Translations under genes and position numbers: made by a program | Origin: Acetobacteraceae bacterium AT-5844 | GTDB taxonomy: Bacteria; Pseudomonadota; Alphaproteobacteria; Acetobacterales; Acetobacteraceae | Assembly: GCA_000245075.1 (NCBI GenBank) | Contig: JH600015.1 | Span: forward strand, 15,227-53,850 | Direction of reading: 5' to 3' | DNA length: 38,624 bases | Part shown: in pieces, positions 1 through 6,807 of the stretch | Position numbering within the stretch: the first letter of the stretch is position 1 | Layout: each line of letters opens with the position of its first letter | The notes under the pieces: model-generated | Told to the model about the DNA's origin: nothing | Databases searched by the model: none | The model's input: only the letters and a program-made list of their open reading frames with translations

Positions 1-96
1 GGCGCCCTGCTTGTCGGTCGACACGCGGTAATAGGCGATGAACCCCGGAACGCCGCCGCCGCCACCCAGCCGCTTCAGCGGGGTTTTGCGGGCCAT
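1..96 (-). CDS. Serine recombinase (resolvase/invertase family), N-terminal fragment
   Basis: Only the first 32 codons are in the window; the gene runs off the left edge. The ATG is at 96-94, and the reverse strand reads in frame to base 1. Residues about 20-31 read AYYRVSTDKQGA, the N-terminal strand and nucleophile motif of serine recombinases; the Ser of RVST is the expected catalytic residue that attacks DNA. A glycine-rich stretch precedes it. Large serine recombinases excise or integrate mobile elements, and the phage-type genes to the right fit an element end. Whether the protein is a small resolvase or a large integrase cannot be decided from this fragment. Confidence 0.8.
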   Translation of the reverse strand, partial: MARKTPLKRLGGGGGVPGFIAYYRVSTDKQGA

Positions 97-320
97 TCTG
101 GTTCCCGATTACGGGTGAGAGAGGGTGAACACTACGAAACGGACGTTTGACGAAATGTGCAGTCGAGGCTCGGGCTCTACGAGCCGCATGACGCGACCAA
201 AGTGAGCCCTGACTGACCTCCTGATCACGTTCTACATGGGTTAGTATCGAGGGGTTCTACTACTTGATTAGGCGCCGGTATGCAGCTGGCCCACCTGCAA
301 GCAGAACGTTGGGAGAAAGT

Positions 321-857
321 ATGATTACCGGTCATGTCTTCATTGCGACCAGCCTCGATGGATTCATCGCACGGGAAAACGGGGACATCGAATGGCTGCT
401 CAGCCGCGATGATCCCAGCGAAGAACATGGGTATCATGACTTCATCAAGGATATCGATGGCCTCGTCATGGGGCGCGGGAGCTTTGAGGCTGCTGTGCGC
501 CACGACACCTGGCCCTACGACAAGCCCGTGCTCGTATTGTCCAAGAAGCTAGCCCCGTTGCCAGTTCCGGAACGCCTGAAAGGTCTCGTGCGCTTTTCGG
601 ATCTGGCGCCTCAAGCGGCAATGGATACGCTCGCAGGGGAAGGTTGGCGCCGGGTCTATGTGGATGGTGGCCGGATCGTGCAGTCCTTCCTTCGTGAAGG
701 TCTGATTGCCGATATGGTGATAACGCAAGTTCCGGTCATCATTGGTGCCGGCCGTCCGCTATTCGGACTTACAGCTGACGACATCTCACTTACTCATGTC
801 AGCACGAAGGTGTTTCCATCCGGCCTCGTTCAATCTCATTACAGGGTTGAGAAGTGA
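321..857 (+). CDS. Dihydrofolate reductase / RibD C-terminal family reductase
   Basis: A 178-residue protein of the RibD C-terminal (DHFR-like) family, which uses NAD(P)H in a Rossmann-like fold. Supporting motifs are the N-terminal strand VFIATSLDGFIARENGDIEW, the LVMGRGSFE segment, VYVDGGRIVQSFL (glycine-rich cofactor loop) and the C-terminal VFPSGLVQSHYRV. I chose ATG 321 over an upstream in-frame ATG at 264 because GGGAGA lies just upstream and the family motif begins immediately. The substrate is unknown; many stand-alone members of this family have no known role. The gene is visibly less GC-rich than its neighbours and points opposite to the recombinase on its left and the two genes on its right, which suggests a separate acquisition. 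Confidence 0.85.
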   Translation: MITGHVFIATSLDGFIARENGDIEWLLSRDDPSEEHGYHDFIKDIDGLVMGRGSFEAAVRHDTWPYDKPVLVLSKKLAPLPVPERLKGLVRFSDLAPQAAMDTLAGEGWRRVYVDGGRIVQSFLREGLIADMVITQVPVIIGAGRPLFGLTADDISLTHVSTKVFPSGLVQSHYRVEK

Positions 858-906
858 AGCATCCCTTCTGAATGAGGTGGTGTGGGTTGCGGCAGAGGGC
901 CATGTT

Positions 907-1389
907 TCAACCGCGAACGACCGTTGAGGCCGTTGTTACAGCGGGGCGCTTTTGATTCCCCCGCGCGACCGCGACATCGATCCCGCAGACGACTCTGCCA
1001 ACCTGGCCGTCGACCATCAACTGGCTAAGTGTCGGCGTGGCGACGATACCGCGTTGCTGTAGCGGCCAGCGGAGCCGGTCGATCGCTTCCCGCCACAGCC
1101 GAAGGGCGCCGTGGTGCGCGGACGGCGGCATCATCTGCCGTTCTCCCCAGATCCGCAGCACGCGGAGGTGCGCCTGCTCGATGCGGCGTTGCCGGTAGAG
1201 CCGATCGAGGCATTTCACCACGTCGTCCGGCTCGCAGGGGCGCGCGACCGCATCGAAGCCGACAACGGGACCGGCGCCGTCACGACGCGCAACCAGCGCA
1301 GCCATGGTCCAGATCCACGCATCATCGGCGGAAGCGAAGGGTCGCGCGCCCTCGGACGCGCAGCGATGCGCGTCGGTGAAAAGGGTCAT
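907..1389 (-). CDS. Hypothetical protein, 160 aa, mobile-element associated
   Basis: I do not recognise a named family. The protein is soluble and rich in Arg, Ala and Trp, with a segment near residues 15-35 reading FASADDAWIWTMAALVARRD and a basic central region (CLDRLYRQRRIEQAHLRVLR) that could contact nucleic acid. It follows the DUF6362 gene on the same strand, separated by a strong hairpin with a U tract (1431-1461). ATG 1389 is chosen over an in-frame TTG at 1425; neither has a good ribosome site, and a perfect hairpin (1407-1412 with 1417-1422) lies just ahead of the ATG. The long open frame and shared leader with DUF6362 argue that it is real, but function is unknown. Confidence 0.5.
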   Translation of the reverse strand: MTLFTDAHRCASEGARPFASADDAWIWTMAALVARRDGAGPVVGFDAVARPCEPDDVVKCLDRLYRQRRIEQAHLRVLRIWGERQMMPPSAHHGALRLWREAIDRLRWPLQQRGIVATPTLSQLMVDGQVGRVVCGIDVAVARGNQKRPAVTTASTVVRG

Positions 1390-1430
1390 GCGGATTGTCC
1401 GGTGCTGGCCGCACGAGCGGCCCAAGAACG

Positions 1431-1461
1431 AAAAACGCCCGGGGCCGGGGGGCCTCGGGCG
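1431..1461 (-). terminator. GC-rich hairpin with U tract between two leftward genes
   Basis: Read leftward, an 11-bp stem (1461-1451 with 1446-1436, one A-C mismatch) closes a four-base loop and is followed by five T residues (1435-1431). This is a textbook intrinsic terminator. It lies after the DUF6362 stop but also between a dyad (1489-1505) and the next gene at 1389, so it may act as an attenuator for that gene. A related hairpin sits in the same relative position upstream of DUF6362. Confidence 0.75.
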
Positions 1462-1488
1462 CTTGGCAGGTCAGAATAATGCTTTCTA

Positions 1489-1514
1489 TGCCCAAAACTG
1501 GGGCAAATGGGCAA
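1489..1514 (-). promoter_or_regulatory. Leader dyad, copy A (TGCCC-N7-GGGCA)
   Basis: A perfect inverted repeat of TGCCC and GGGCA with a 7-base spacer spans 1489-1505 and is flanked by a further GGGCAA at 1509-1514. A diverged copy lies at 2231-2255. Both copies are followed on the minus strand, after 26-27 bases, by a GC-rich hairpin and then a gene. This looks like an operator or a structured leader rather than coding sequence. Confidence 0.5.
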
Positions 1515-1521
1515 GTCCTAT

Positions 1522-2052
1522 TTACAGGGCATCGCGGCCCTGCCGCTCCGCTGCCCACAATACGGCCCAATCGGCGCCGGCGAGTTGCTGCGCATAGAGC
1601 GCCTGGGCGATCCAGTCGACGCCTTGGTCATGCCAGCGCTGCACCGCCTTATGGTCGCAGCCCAGCGCCTTGCCGATCTTGCGCAGGCTCCAGATGTGCC
1701 GCTCATTGCGTGGATTCACCAGCGCCCGCATCAGCACGATGCGCCGGATGACGCGCTTGTCGGGCGCGATCAGTTGGACCCAGCGCATCGCCTCGTCCAT
1801 GCGGCTGATAGCGGCAGCGGTTGGTGCCGGCGGCCGGATCGGCTCGTCCGAGCCATAACCCCAGCATTCCGCAGCCACTTCTGCGCCCTGCGGCCAGAAG
1901 GCGCGATACCCCGAAGGGAGGCAGCCGGCGTTTGGCAGCGAGAGCAGCGTGCGTCCCGCTTCTTCCAGACGATACACGATGACCTCGTGATCGTAGATCG
2001 GCTTGGCCCACTCGCCCCCGGCCGGCGGGAGCGGCTTCGACATCATGTTCAT
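1522..2052 (-). CDS. DUF6362 family phage-associated protein
   Basis: A 176-residue protein. The C-terminal half carries the pattern I associate with DUF6362: RVIRRIVLMRALVNPR, then IWSLRKIGKALGCDHKAVQR, then WHDQGVDWIAQAL. The middle of this reads as a helix-turn-helix (GKALGCDHKAVQRW), so DNA binding is likely; some phage small-terminase or regulator proteins have a similar arrangement, but that is inference. ATG 2052 is preceded by GAGGGG at good spacing. Other ATGs follow at 2046 and 2043. The gene is the first of two leftward genes heading toward the serine recombinase at the left edge and is probably cargo or control for that element. No catalytic motif is visible. Confidence 0.7.
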   Translation of the reverse strand: MNMMSKPLPPAGGEWAKPIYDHEVIVYRLEEAGRTLLSLPNAGCLPSGYRAFWPQGAEVAAECWGYGSDEPIRPPAPTAAAISRMDEAMRWVQLIAPDKRVIRRIVLMRALVNPRNERHIWSLRKIGKALGCDHKAVQRWHDQGVDWIAQALYAQQLAGADWAVLWAAERQGRDAL

Positions 2053-2174
2053 GGGGTGGCCCCTCGCCCGTGCATCAAGGATCGAGCATCCGCGTCCAGC
2101 TGGGCGCAGCCGCGCAGGCTCGTGGCCCCGTTGCGCGGGGCGGAATGTTGGGAATGCTGCCGATGAACGGCAAA

Positions 2175-2255
2175 GCGCCCGGGGGCCTTCTGCCCTCCGA
2201 GCGCACCACGCCTCAGCGTAGTGATTTCACTGCCATATTCTGGGGCATTTGGGCC
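2175..2255 (-). promoter_or_regulatory. Leader copy B: dyad plus GC hairpin upstream of DUF6362
   Basis: The dyad TGCCA-N7-GGGCA (2231-2247, one mismatch) followed by TTTGGGCC matches copy A at 1489-1514. Leftward of it, 26 bases away, lies an imperfect GC hairpin (2204-2175) ending in TTT. The bases between dyad and hairpin also align with copy A (GAAA-C-A-T/C-TA--CTGA), so the whole unit of about 84 bases is duplicated. The DUF6362 ATG follows about 122 bases further on. Confidence 0.5.
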
Positions 2256-2571
2256 AGCAGAATGATGGGATGGAAGCGAACGCGGCCATAGCGACACGGA
2301 ACCCTCATGGCGCCGGAGCCCCCTTCGGCGCCCCTGACTTATACGCCGGATAACCGCCTAATAAATATGAGAACTCCCGTGTCCGTCATATTGATCGGCA
2401 GCGCCGCTCGGCAGGAGGCCAGGGTGAGCCACCTCTTTGGCCTATAGCGGGTTCTCACCACTTGGTGAGCAGGGCGCAACTATCAGCAATCGCGCGTTCA
2501 ATGAGAGATAATCGATCCAAGCCTGACCCACTTGGCATCCCGTGCCACCTGGATTTCAGAGGAAACATAAT
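2256..2571. other. Gene-free interval of about 316 bases
   Basis: No convincing gene on either strand. It contains a short AT-richer segment near 2340-2400 and a perfect inverted repeat CTCACCA/TGGTGAG at 2454-2469 with no U tract. GAGGAAA at about 2558-2566 serves as ribosome site for the gene at 2572. This interval probably holds the boundary between the recombinase-associated block and the stress-gene block. Confidence 0.5.
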
Positions 2572-2823
2572 ATGAGTGATACCCACAATGCTGCGCCCGA
2601 TCCCGGGCAACTCACCTTCGCACAGCGGGCCCTTTATGTGGCCGGAGGGCTTCTTCTGGCCGCAGCGGGAGCGAAGCCTAGGCCTAATCCCATTTTGAAT
2701 GTGGTTGCGCTCGCTGCGGGTGGATATCTGGCTTGGAGAGGTGCGGAGGGGTCGTGCCCTGTCAAAGCCTCCCTCACCGGGAACCCGCAGACGGCCTCCC
2801 TGGAAGGCCCAGGGGCGGCTTAG
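2572..2823 (+). CDS. YgaP-like (DUF2892-type) small membrane protein
   Basis: An 83-residue protein with two predicted short hydrophobic segments: RALYVAGGLLLAAAG at about residues 19-33 and NVVALAAGGYLAW at about 43-55. The second is followed by RGAEGSCPVKASL, which matches the G-x-C-P motif that ends the transmembrane domain of YgaP-like/DUF2892 proteins. There is no rhodanese domain, so this is a membrane-domain-only member; such proteins often accompany stress or polyketide-cyclase-like genes. ATG 2572 has AGAGGAAA upstream, so I trimmed an upstream in-frame extension. It converges with the next gene, GlsB-like, with only 22 bases between the stops. The tail after residue 68 looks unstructured. 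Confidence 0.65.
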   Translation: MSDTHNAAPDPGQLTFAQRALYVAGGLLLAAAGAKPRPNPILNVVALAAGGYLAWRGAEGSCPVKASLTGNPQTASLEGPGAA

Positions 2824-2845
2824 CCCCCTCCCTGGGCGGGGTCCG

Positions 2846-3100
2846 CTAAGCTTTTCTGCTGGCAAACTTGCCGTAAATGAACAGCACGATAACCGCCCCA
2901 ACGACGGCGCCAATAAATCCGGCGCCTTCGCCTGCGCGATACCATCCGATGGCCTGTCCCAAATAACTGGCAACAGCGGCGCCGACGATGCCCAGAATCG
3001 TGGTCATGATGAAGCCGGAGGGTTCTTTATCCCCTGGCATGAACCACTTGGCGACCAGTCCAGCCAGAAACCCGATCAAGATCGTCCAGAGCAAGCCCAT
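2846..3100 (-). CDS. GlsB/YeaQ/YmgE family stress-associated membrane protein
   Basis: An 84-residue inner-membrane protein with three hydrophobic segments: LLWTILIGFLAGLVAKWFMPG, the GFIMTTILGIVGAAVASYLGQ segment and GAGFIGAVVGAVIVLFIYGK. Length, the GxxAGxxA-type small-residue packing and the G-D-x-P/G-G-F turn between the first two helices fit the transglycosylase-associated (GlsB/YeaQ/YmgE) family, found across proteobacteria and often induced by stress. ATG 3100 is preceded on its strand by AGGGGA. The molecular role is unknown. It diverges from the sensor kinase at 3226, so the 125 bases between them probably hold both promoters. Confidence 0.85.
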   Translation of the reverse strand: MGLLWTILIGFLAGLVAKWFMPGDKEPSGFIMTTILGIVGAAVASYLGQAIGWYRAGEGAGFIGAVVGAVIVLFIYGKFASRKA

Positions 3101-3225
3101 CTCATAATCCCCTGTCTGTCGCCCCCCATCGTTGCAATGCCAGATGCACTGGGTCAATCATCCTTGACCGGGACCAGTCTTCCCGGCCTCGCCCCGATGG
3201 CATTTAGAAACGGAACTGGTCGCTC

Positions 3226-4314
3226 ATGCATACTGCCAAAGGCGATAGGCCTGCTGACGAGGTCGAACAGCTCTTGGAAAATCCGGACCTGGCGGGAGCA
3301 TTGGAAAGTGACAGGTTCAAGCAGTTCCTGGACTACCTGCCCATCGCCATCGCGGTATCGGACCTTCGGTCCGATGACACCATCATTTACGCGAATGTCG
3401 AGTTTGAGCGGCTCTCAGGGCATGACCGCAGCTCGATCGTAGGCAAGGGCTGGACCACACTGTACTGGAAGCGAGCAGAGGCCGAGGCAGTTGGCACTCT
3501 GGGCGCCTCCGTGGTGGAGGATAACGACTACCTCGGAACCTTTATTGTCGGCGGGGGTGGTGTCGCAGGCCCAGTGGATGCATGGGCGAATGTCATCGAA
3601 GACGATGCCGGCACACCGACCTTTCGCCTCGTAGCCATTGCCACCAAGCAAGACAGCGCGGAGGGGGAGCGGCAGGACCTCAAGGACCTTCTTCGCGAGA
3701 AGGACACCTTGCTGCGGGAACTTCAGCACCGCGTGAAGAACAATCTCCAGATGATTACGGCACTCATCCGGCTGGAGTCGCGAAATGCCTCGAGCTCCAC
3801 CGACGTCGAGCGTTGGGAGCGCCTGGAGGGCCGGGTGCAATCGCTCTCCCTCCTCTATCAGGCGCTGTCAGAGGAGGGATGCTCGGAGGAAGTGGATCTG
3901 GGCGTGTATCTGAGCCAGATCGCCTCCGCGGTGATGGCGGCGCATGCCCCTGAGGGGATACGCCTTCAGCTTCAGGTGGACACCTGGCCAGTTTCGATCA
4001 ACGTCGCCATGCCCGCCGGCCTCGTGGTGAATGAGCTCCTGACCAATGCCCTGAAGCACGCTTTTCCAGGCCGCGACGGTGGGACAATCCGCCTTCACAG
4101 CCTGGTCGACGATGTGGGCTGCACCGTCGTTGTCGCTGACGACGGGATAGGCATGCCGGAGGGAGCCTCTTGGCCAGTGCCCGGAAAGCTCGGGGCCTTG
4201 ATCGTTTCTTCGCTGCGTGAGAATGCGCGGGCCGACTTCGAAATGAGCACCGAGCAGGCAGGTGGCACCACCTTCACCCTTCGCTTCAAGCGGGCCGCAG
4301 CGACAGAGGCATAG
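3226..4314 (+). CDS. PAS - HisKA_2 sensor histidine kinase
   Basis: A 362-residue soluble histidine kinase with no transmembrane segment. Residues about 32-145 form a PAS domain (PIAIAVSD, IIYANVEFERLSGHDRSSIVGK). A short coiled link leads to the HisKA_2 dimerisation domain with LRELQHRVKNNLQMI; His168 is the expected autophosphorylation site. The ATPase has N-box residues N269 and N274 (NELLTNALKH), and G1 DDGIGMP at 305-311. This HRVKNNLQ class in alphaproteobacteria commonly feeds the general stress response (PhyR-NepR-EcfG) or acts as a light/redox sensor. No flavin-binding NCRFL motif is visible, so LOV photochemistry is not supported. No response regulator lies beside it, so the partner is encoded elsewhere. 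The two small stress membrane genes to the left fit a stress role. Confidence 0.88.
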   Translation: MHTAKGDRPADEVEQLLENPDLAGALESDRFKQFLDYLPIAIAVSDLRSDDTIIYANVEFERLSGHDRSSIVGKGWTTLYWKRAEAEAVGTLGASVVEDNDYLGTFIVGGGGVAGPVDAWANVIEDDAGTPTFRLVAIATKQDSAEGERQDLKDLLREKDTLLRELQHRVKNNLQMITALIRLESRNASSSTDVERWERLEGRVQSLSLLYQALSEEGCSEEVDLGVYLSQIASAVMAAHAPEGIRLQLQVDTWPVSINVAMPAGLVVNELLTNALKHAFPGRDGGTIRLHSLVDDVGCTVVVADDGIGMPEGASWPVPGKLGALIVSSLRENARADFEMSTEQAGGTTFTLRFKRAAATEA

Positions 4315-4349
4315 GCAGGAGGCCCTGCCAGCCCCTGAGCCTCTCAGCC

Positions 4350-5345
4350 TCAAGCTGCGGCGGTAGCCAGGGCATCTTCTACCAAGGCCCAGGCTTGGGG
4401 GGCGTAGGCGCGGAGAAAGCTCGCCTTCCGCTCCCTCTCCTGTTGGGTGGACGGCACGGCGCCGGAAAGCATGTCCAGATATTCCCGCGCTCGTGCCTGC
4501 GCCCGCTCGGCCTGCGTCATCGGCGCGAGGACCCCCTCACCTGCCGAGGCAGCCCTCGGCTTCTGAGCCGCCAGCAATTCCTGCACACGCGGCTCGAAAT
4601 ACCCCCAGCCATTCACCCGCTCCGGGGCATAGCTGGCGCGCCCTGCAACCTGCCGCACCGCCTGCCGCAGCAGCTCCGGCGTGGCTCGGCCAGCCAACCA
4701 GGCACGCACCGGCGCCTCGTCGAACCGCCGGCCTTCCACCCGCGCAATCGCGGCCAGTTCCGCCGCCAGGGAAACCGCATCGGTTTCCTCGCGCGGGGTA
4801 CTACCACCACTGCTTTCTATCGAAAGAGAGGTAGTAGGTAGTACCGCGCGCGAGCTTTCCGCATTCGGTTCCGCTTCGGTTTCCTGGGTTTCGGCGCGAG
4901 CGCCCCCGGCAATCGGCATCATGAAGTGGCCCTGCCGCATCCCCTGCTCGCGCTCTCGCGCCTTGCGGGCCTGATATTGCTCGTGCGTTTCGCCCTTTCT
5001 CGGCCTGCCGCCTCGGATTCCATTGGCGCGGGCCGCTTCCACCCGCGCGGCGGCGGCACGGGCGGCCGAGACCCAGAGGCTATGGGTTTCGGCGTCCTCC
5101 TCCACCCAGCCGAGTTGCGCCAGGGTTTCCAAACCGGTTGCCACTTCGGTTTCCGGGATGGAAAGCAACCGGGATAGCGCCGCGGAAACCGGGCCGAGAA
5201 ACCGAAGCCGCCCCTTTTCTGGCGCGGCGGCGGCGAAGGCCAGGATCTCCAGCATCAGCAGCCGGACCATGGGCGGCAGCACGCGGAAGGCGGCGTCGCC
5301 GGCAGCGCGAACGAGCTGCCGCTCACAGGTGGAATTGCGGGCCAT
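4350..5345 (-). CDS. Phage replication-type protein (lambda O position), function unproven
   Basis: A 331-residue protein read away from the cro-like and CII-like genes, in the place where lambdoid phages carry their replication initiator. Residues about 15-85 look like a winged-helix region (MVRLLMLEILAFAAAAPEKG, then a second helix pair ending in TLAQLGWVEED). A basic Arg/Ala helix follows (residues 90-130, with RGGRPRKGETHEQYQARKAR), then a low-complexity Ser/Thr/Glu linker, then an Ala/Arg-rich C-terminal domain with NGWGYFEPRVQELL. I recognise no Walker motif. The reading as a replication initiator or helicase loader rests mostly on position and architecture. It ends the leftward set: the sensor kinase gene converges from the left and no virion gene follows. 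Confidence 0.55.
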   Translation of the reverse strand: MARNSTCERQLVRAAGDAAFRVLPPMVRLLMLEILAFAAAAPEKGRLRFLGPVSAALSRLLSIPETEVATGLETLAQLGWVEEDAETHSLWVSAARAAAARVEAARANGIRGGRPRKGETHEQYQARKAREREQGMRQGHFMMPIAGGARAETQETEAEPNAESSRAVLPTTSLSIESSGGSTPREETDAVSLAAELAAIARVEGRRFDEAPVRAWLAGRATPELLRQAVRQVAGRASYAPERVNGWGYFEPRVQELLAAQKPRAASAGEGVLAPMTQAERAQARAREYLDMLSGAVPSTQQERERKASFLRAYAPQAWALVEDALATAAA

Positions 5346-5488
5346 GGTGGACCTTCAAGCCAGTCGGCGCCGGGGTGCGGCACCAGGGAGGAATTCAGGC
5401 GCCCGCCGCCACTCCTTGGGGGGAGGGGATTGACCGGCGGCGGGCTGCCCCTCGCCCTTGCGTGGGGGAGACGCGGGCGAGATGGCGA

Positions 5489-5509
5489 GGCCGGCCCTCA
5501 TGGCCGGCC
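5489..5509. repeat. Perfect 8-bp inverted repeat GGCCGGCC-CTCAT-GGCCGGCC
   Basis: The stem overlaps the stop codon of the CII-like gene (5498-5500). There is no U tract on either side. It could slow Rho-independent decay or be a weak processing or termination signal between the CII-like and replication-like genes. Confidence 0.5.
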
Positions 5510-5983
5510 GGGGAAGGCTGCTGCTGCCCGCGCAAGGCGGGCGTGGATGTCCGCCATCAGGCCACTGGCCTGGCGGATGACGTCCTGCAGCTCGCGCTCG
5601 ATGCGCAGCTTGTCGTCGCGACACAGCTGGCCGTCTTCCATGCCTTCCGCCGAGACGCGGTGCAGGTCGCTCATCTCCGCCGCCAGCAGGGCGAGGCCGG
5701 AGAGGATGGAAGCCGCTGGCGAGCCCTGCGGGCGCACGGCAACCAGGCCATGCTGCCGCAACAGTTCTTCTGTGAGCGCGGCATCCTCTGCCACGCGCTC
5801 GAGCCGTTGCAGGATGTCGATGGGCAGGAACTGGTCGTGGTGCGGCGAGCAGTAATTGGCCAACTGGGAGCGGCCGACACGACAACAGGATGCAGCAGCA
5901 TCCAGCCCGCCGAGCTTATCGATCAGGTTGCGGGTCAGCGCCTTGAGGGCGAGTTGCTCCGACGAGAGAGGGTACGGCGTCAC
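5498..5983 (-). CDS. CII-like phage regulatory protein
   Basis: A 161-residue protein. Residues about 10-55 read KALTRNLIDKLGGLDAAASC followed by RVGRSQLANYCSP and LPIDILQRLERV. This matches the helix-turn-helix of phage CII-like/CP76 regulators, in which LGG-AA is the first helix and RSQLANY the recognition helix. The C-terminal half (LRIERELQDVIRQASGLM) is helical and could form an oligomerising coiled coil. GTG 5983 is preferred over ATG 6019 because GGGAGG sits seven bases ahead of the GTG. The gene lies between the cro-like gene and the replication-like gene on the leftward transcript, exactly the lambdoid order. In temperate phages such proteins favour lysogeny by activating repressor or integrase transcription; here that is inference from position. 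Confidence 0.65.
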   Translation of the reverse strand: MTPYPLSSEQLALKALTRNLIDKLGGLDAAASCCRVGRSQLANYCSPHHDQFLPIDILQRLERVAEDAALTEELLRQHGLVAVRPQGSPAASILSGLALLAAEMSDLHRVSAEGMEDGQLCRDDKLRIERELQDVIRQASGLMADIHARLARAAAAFPGRP

Positions 5984-6095
5984 GCGTAGCCCTCCCGTAG
6001 AGAGGTGGACCGCGTCCAATTGGCGCGGGAGCCGCAGGGTTCCAAGTTAAGGATCAGCGGTAGTGATCCCAGGCCTTGGGATACAGGAAAGTCGC

Positions 6096-6317
6096 TCATG
6101 CCCCCTCGGCGGAAGGCTGGTGTTGCTGCTGCCAAAGATCAGGGCGGAAAGCGTGACGTGGGATGCCAGTCGATCGCTCCAGCTCAACTGCGCGTTCGGC
6201 CGTGATGCGAAGGCTACGAGAGCGCCACTTTAGGATGGTCTGATGAGACACCTTCATCCGCGCTGCGAGCGGACGTACCCCGCCGGCTATCTGGATGGCA
6301 TCATCGATCGCGCTCAT
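6096..6317 (-). CDS. Cro/YdaS-like DNA-binding protein
   Basis: A 73-residue helix-turn-helix protein: AIQIAGGVRPLAARMKVSHQ, then TILKWRSRSLRITAERAVEL, then RSTGIPRHAFRPDLW. The AGG-R-LA start, the SHQTILKW recognition helix and the conserved RPDLW end match Cro/YdaS-type antitoxin-like proteins encoded by prophages. In that family the protein opposes the lysogenic repressor by binding shared operators. It is divergent from the repressor at 6411, and the first 17-bp operator begins ten bases upstream of its ATG (6317-6315). It heads the leftward CII/replication transcript. The length is normal for the family. Confidence 0.8.
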   Translation of the reverse strand: MSAIDDAIQIAGGVRPLAARMKVSHQTILKWRSRSLRITAERAVELERSTGIPRHAFRPDLWQQQHQPSAEGA

Positions 6318-6326
6318 AGCTCATTT

Positions 6327-6343
6327 GGTACCCTAAAGGTACC
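6327..6343. promoter_or_regulatory. Operator 1, GGTACC-N5-GGTACC
   Basis: The sequence GGTACCCTAAAGGTACC is a near-perfect dyad in the cro-repressor divergent region, ten bases upstream of the cro-like ATG. It matches related 17-mers at 6362, 6772 and 6808. Position and repetition point to the binding site for the repressor and Cro-like proteins of this module. Confidence 0.7.
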
Positions 6344-6361
6344 TTTGCGGTCAAGCCATCA

Positions 6362-6378
6362 GGTACCCTGTGGTGACA
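6362..6378. promoter_or_regulatory. Operator 2, weaker copy in the divergent region
   Basis: GGTACCCTGTGGTGACA shares its left arm with operator 1 but has a degenerate right arm. It lies 35 bases from operator 1, close to the spacing (36 bases) of the pair at 6772 and 6808, and 32 bases ahead of the repressor ATG. A weaker site here would fit autoregulation. Confidence 0.55.
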
Positions 6379-6410
6379 CGCGCTTTCCAATGCTCGGCAA
6401 TGCTGAGCGG

Positions 6411-6767
6411 ATGGATACAGCTAAGCTCTTGCGAACAGAACGGGAACGACGCAACCTTGACCAACATGAGGTCGCGGCGGCCATCGGTGTTTCGCGTCCC
6501 ACAGTGACCCAGTGGGAAGCGGGCACCAAAAAGCCCGGCACTAAGAATGCAAGGAAGCTAGCAATGTTCTTCAGACTGCCCCTGGAAGCGATCCTCGGCG
6601 AGGAATCCTCGGCCGAAGTGATTCGTGCTTCACGGGAGGAGGTGGAGGCGGTGCAGCTCCTTCGGCACGCGCCGCCCCACGTTAGGGAGGCAGTTCTTAC
6701 GCTTCTGCGGTCAGCAGCGAGCACGACCGAGGTACCTGGTAACCCAACATCACGAAATCGTGATTAG
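6411..6767 (+). CDS. XRE-family phage repressor (CI-like, no peptidase domain)
   Basis: A 118-residue repressor. Residues about 5-62 form an XRE helix-turn-helix: LLRTERERRNLDQHEVAAAI, GVSRPTVTQWEAGTKKPGTK and a final helix near LAMFFRLPLEAIL. The C-terminal half (REEVEAVQLLRHAPPHVREAVLTLLRS) is a short helical part probably used for dimerisation. There is no LexA/CI-type serine peptidase, so RecA-driven self-cleavage is not expected; induction would need another route, such as an antirepressor. ATG 6411 is used, trimming a longer open frame. It diverges from the cro-like gene, and operator copies lie on both sides of it, so it probably controls both the leftward operon and the rightward integrase operon. 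Confidence 0.82.
   Translation: MDTAKLLRTERERRNLDQHEVAAAIGVSRPTVTQWEAGTKKPGTKNARKLAMFFRLPLEAILGEESSAEVIRASREEVEAVQLLRHAPPHVREAVLTLLRSAASTTEVPGNPTSRNRD
6749..6764. repeat. Perfect palindrome ATCACGA-AA-TCGTGAT at repressor 3' end
   Basis: Seven-base arms with a two-base centre, ending directly before the TAG stop of the repressor. It differs from the GGTACC operators flanking it. It could be a second regulator's site, for example for the MarR-like protein encoded just downstream, or simply a coding coincidence. Confidence 0.4.
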
Positions 6768-6771
6768 CTAC

Positions 6772-6788
6772 GGTACCTGAAAGTTACC
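6772..6788. promoter_or_regulatory. Operator 3, GGTACC-N5-GTTACC
   Basis: GGTACCTGAAAGTTACC lies just after the repressor stop and upstream of the MarR-like gene. A shortened relative (GGTACCTGGTAACC, 6731-6744) lies inside the repressor's last codons. It shares the 6-5-6 layout with operators 1 and 4, so the integrase-side operon is probably under the same repressor. Confidence 0.65.
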
Positions 6789-6807
6789 AACGAAGCTTGC
6801 CACAAAA

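Noticed and set aside
2049-2297. Leftward 82-aa frame that ends with an ATGA overlap on DUF6362
   Set aside because: It runs through the duplicated dyad/hairpin leader, has no start with a ribosome site after the dyad, and its composition looks random; treated as leader sequence.
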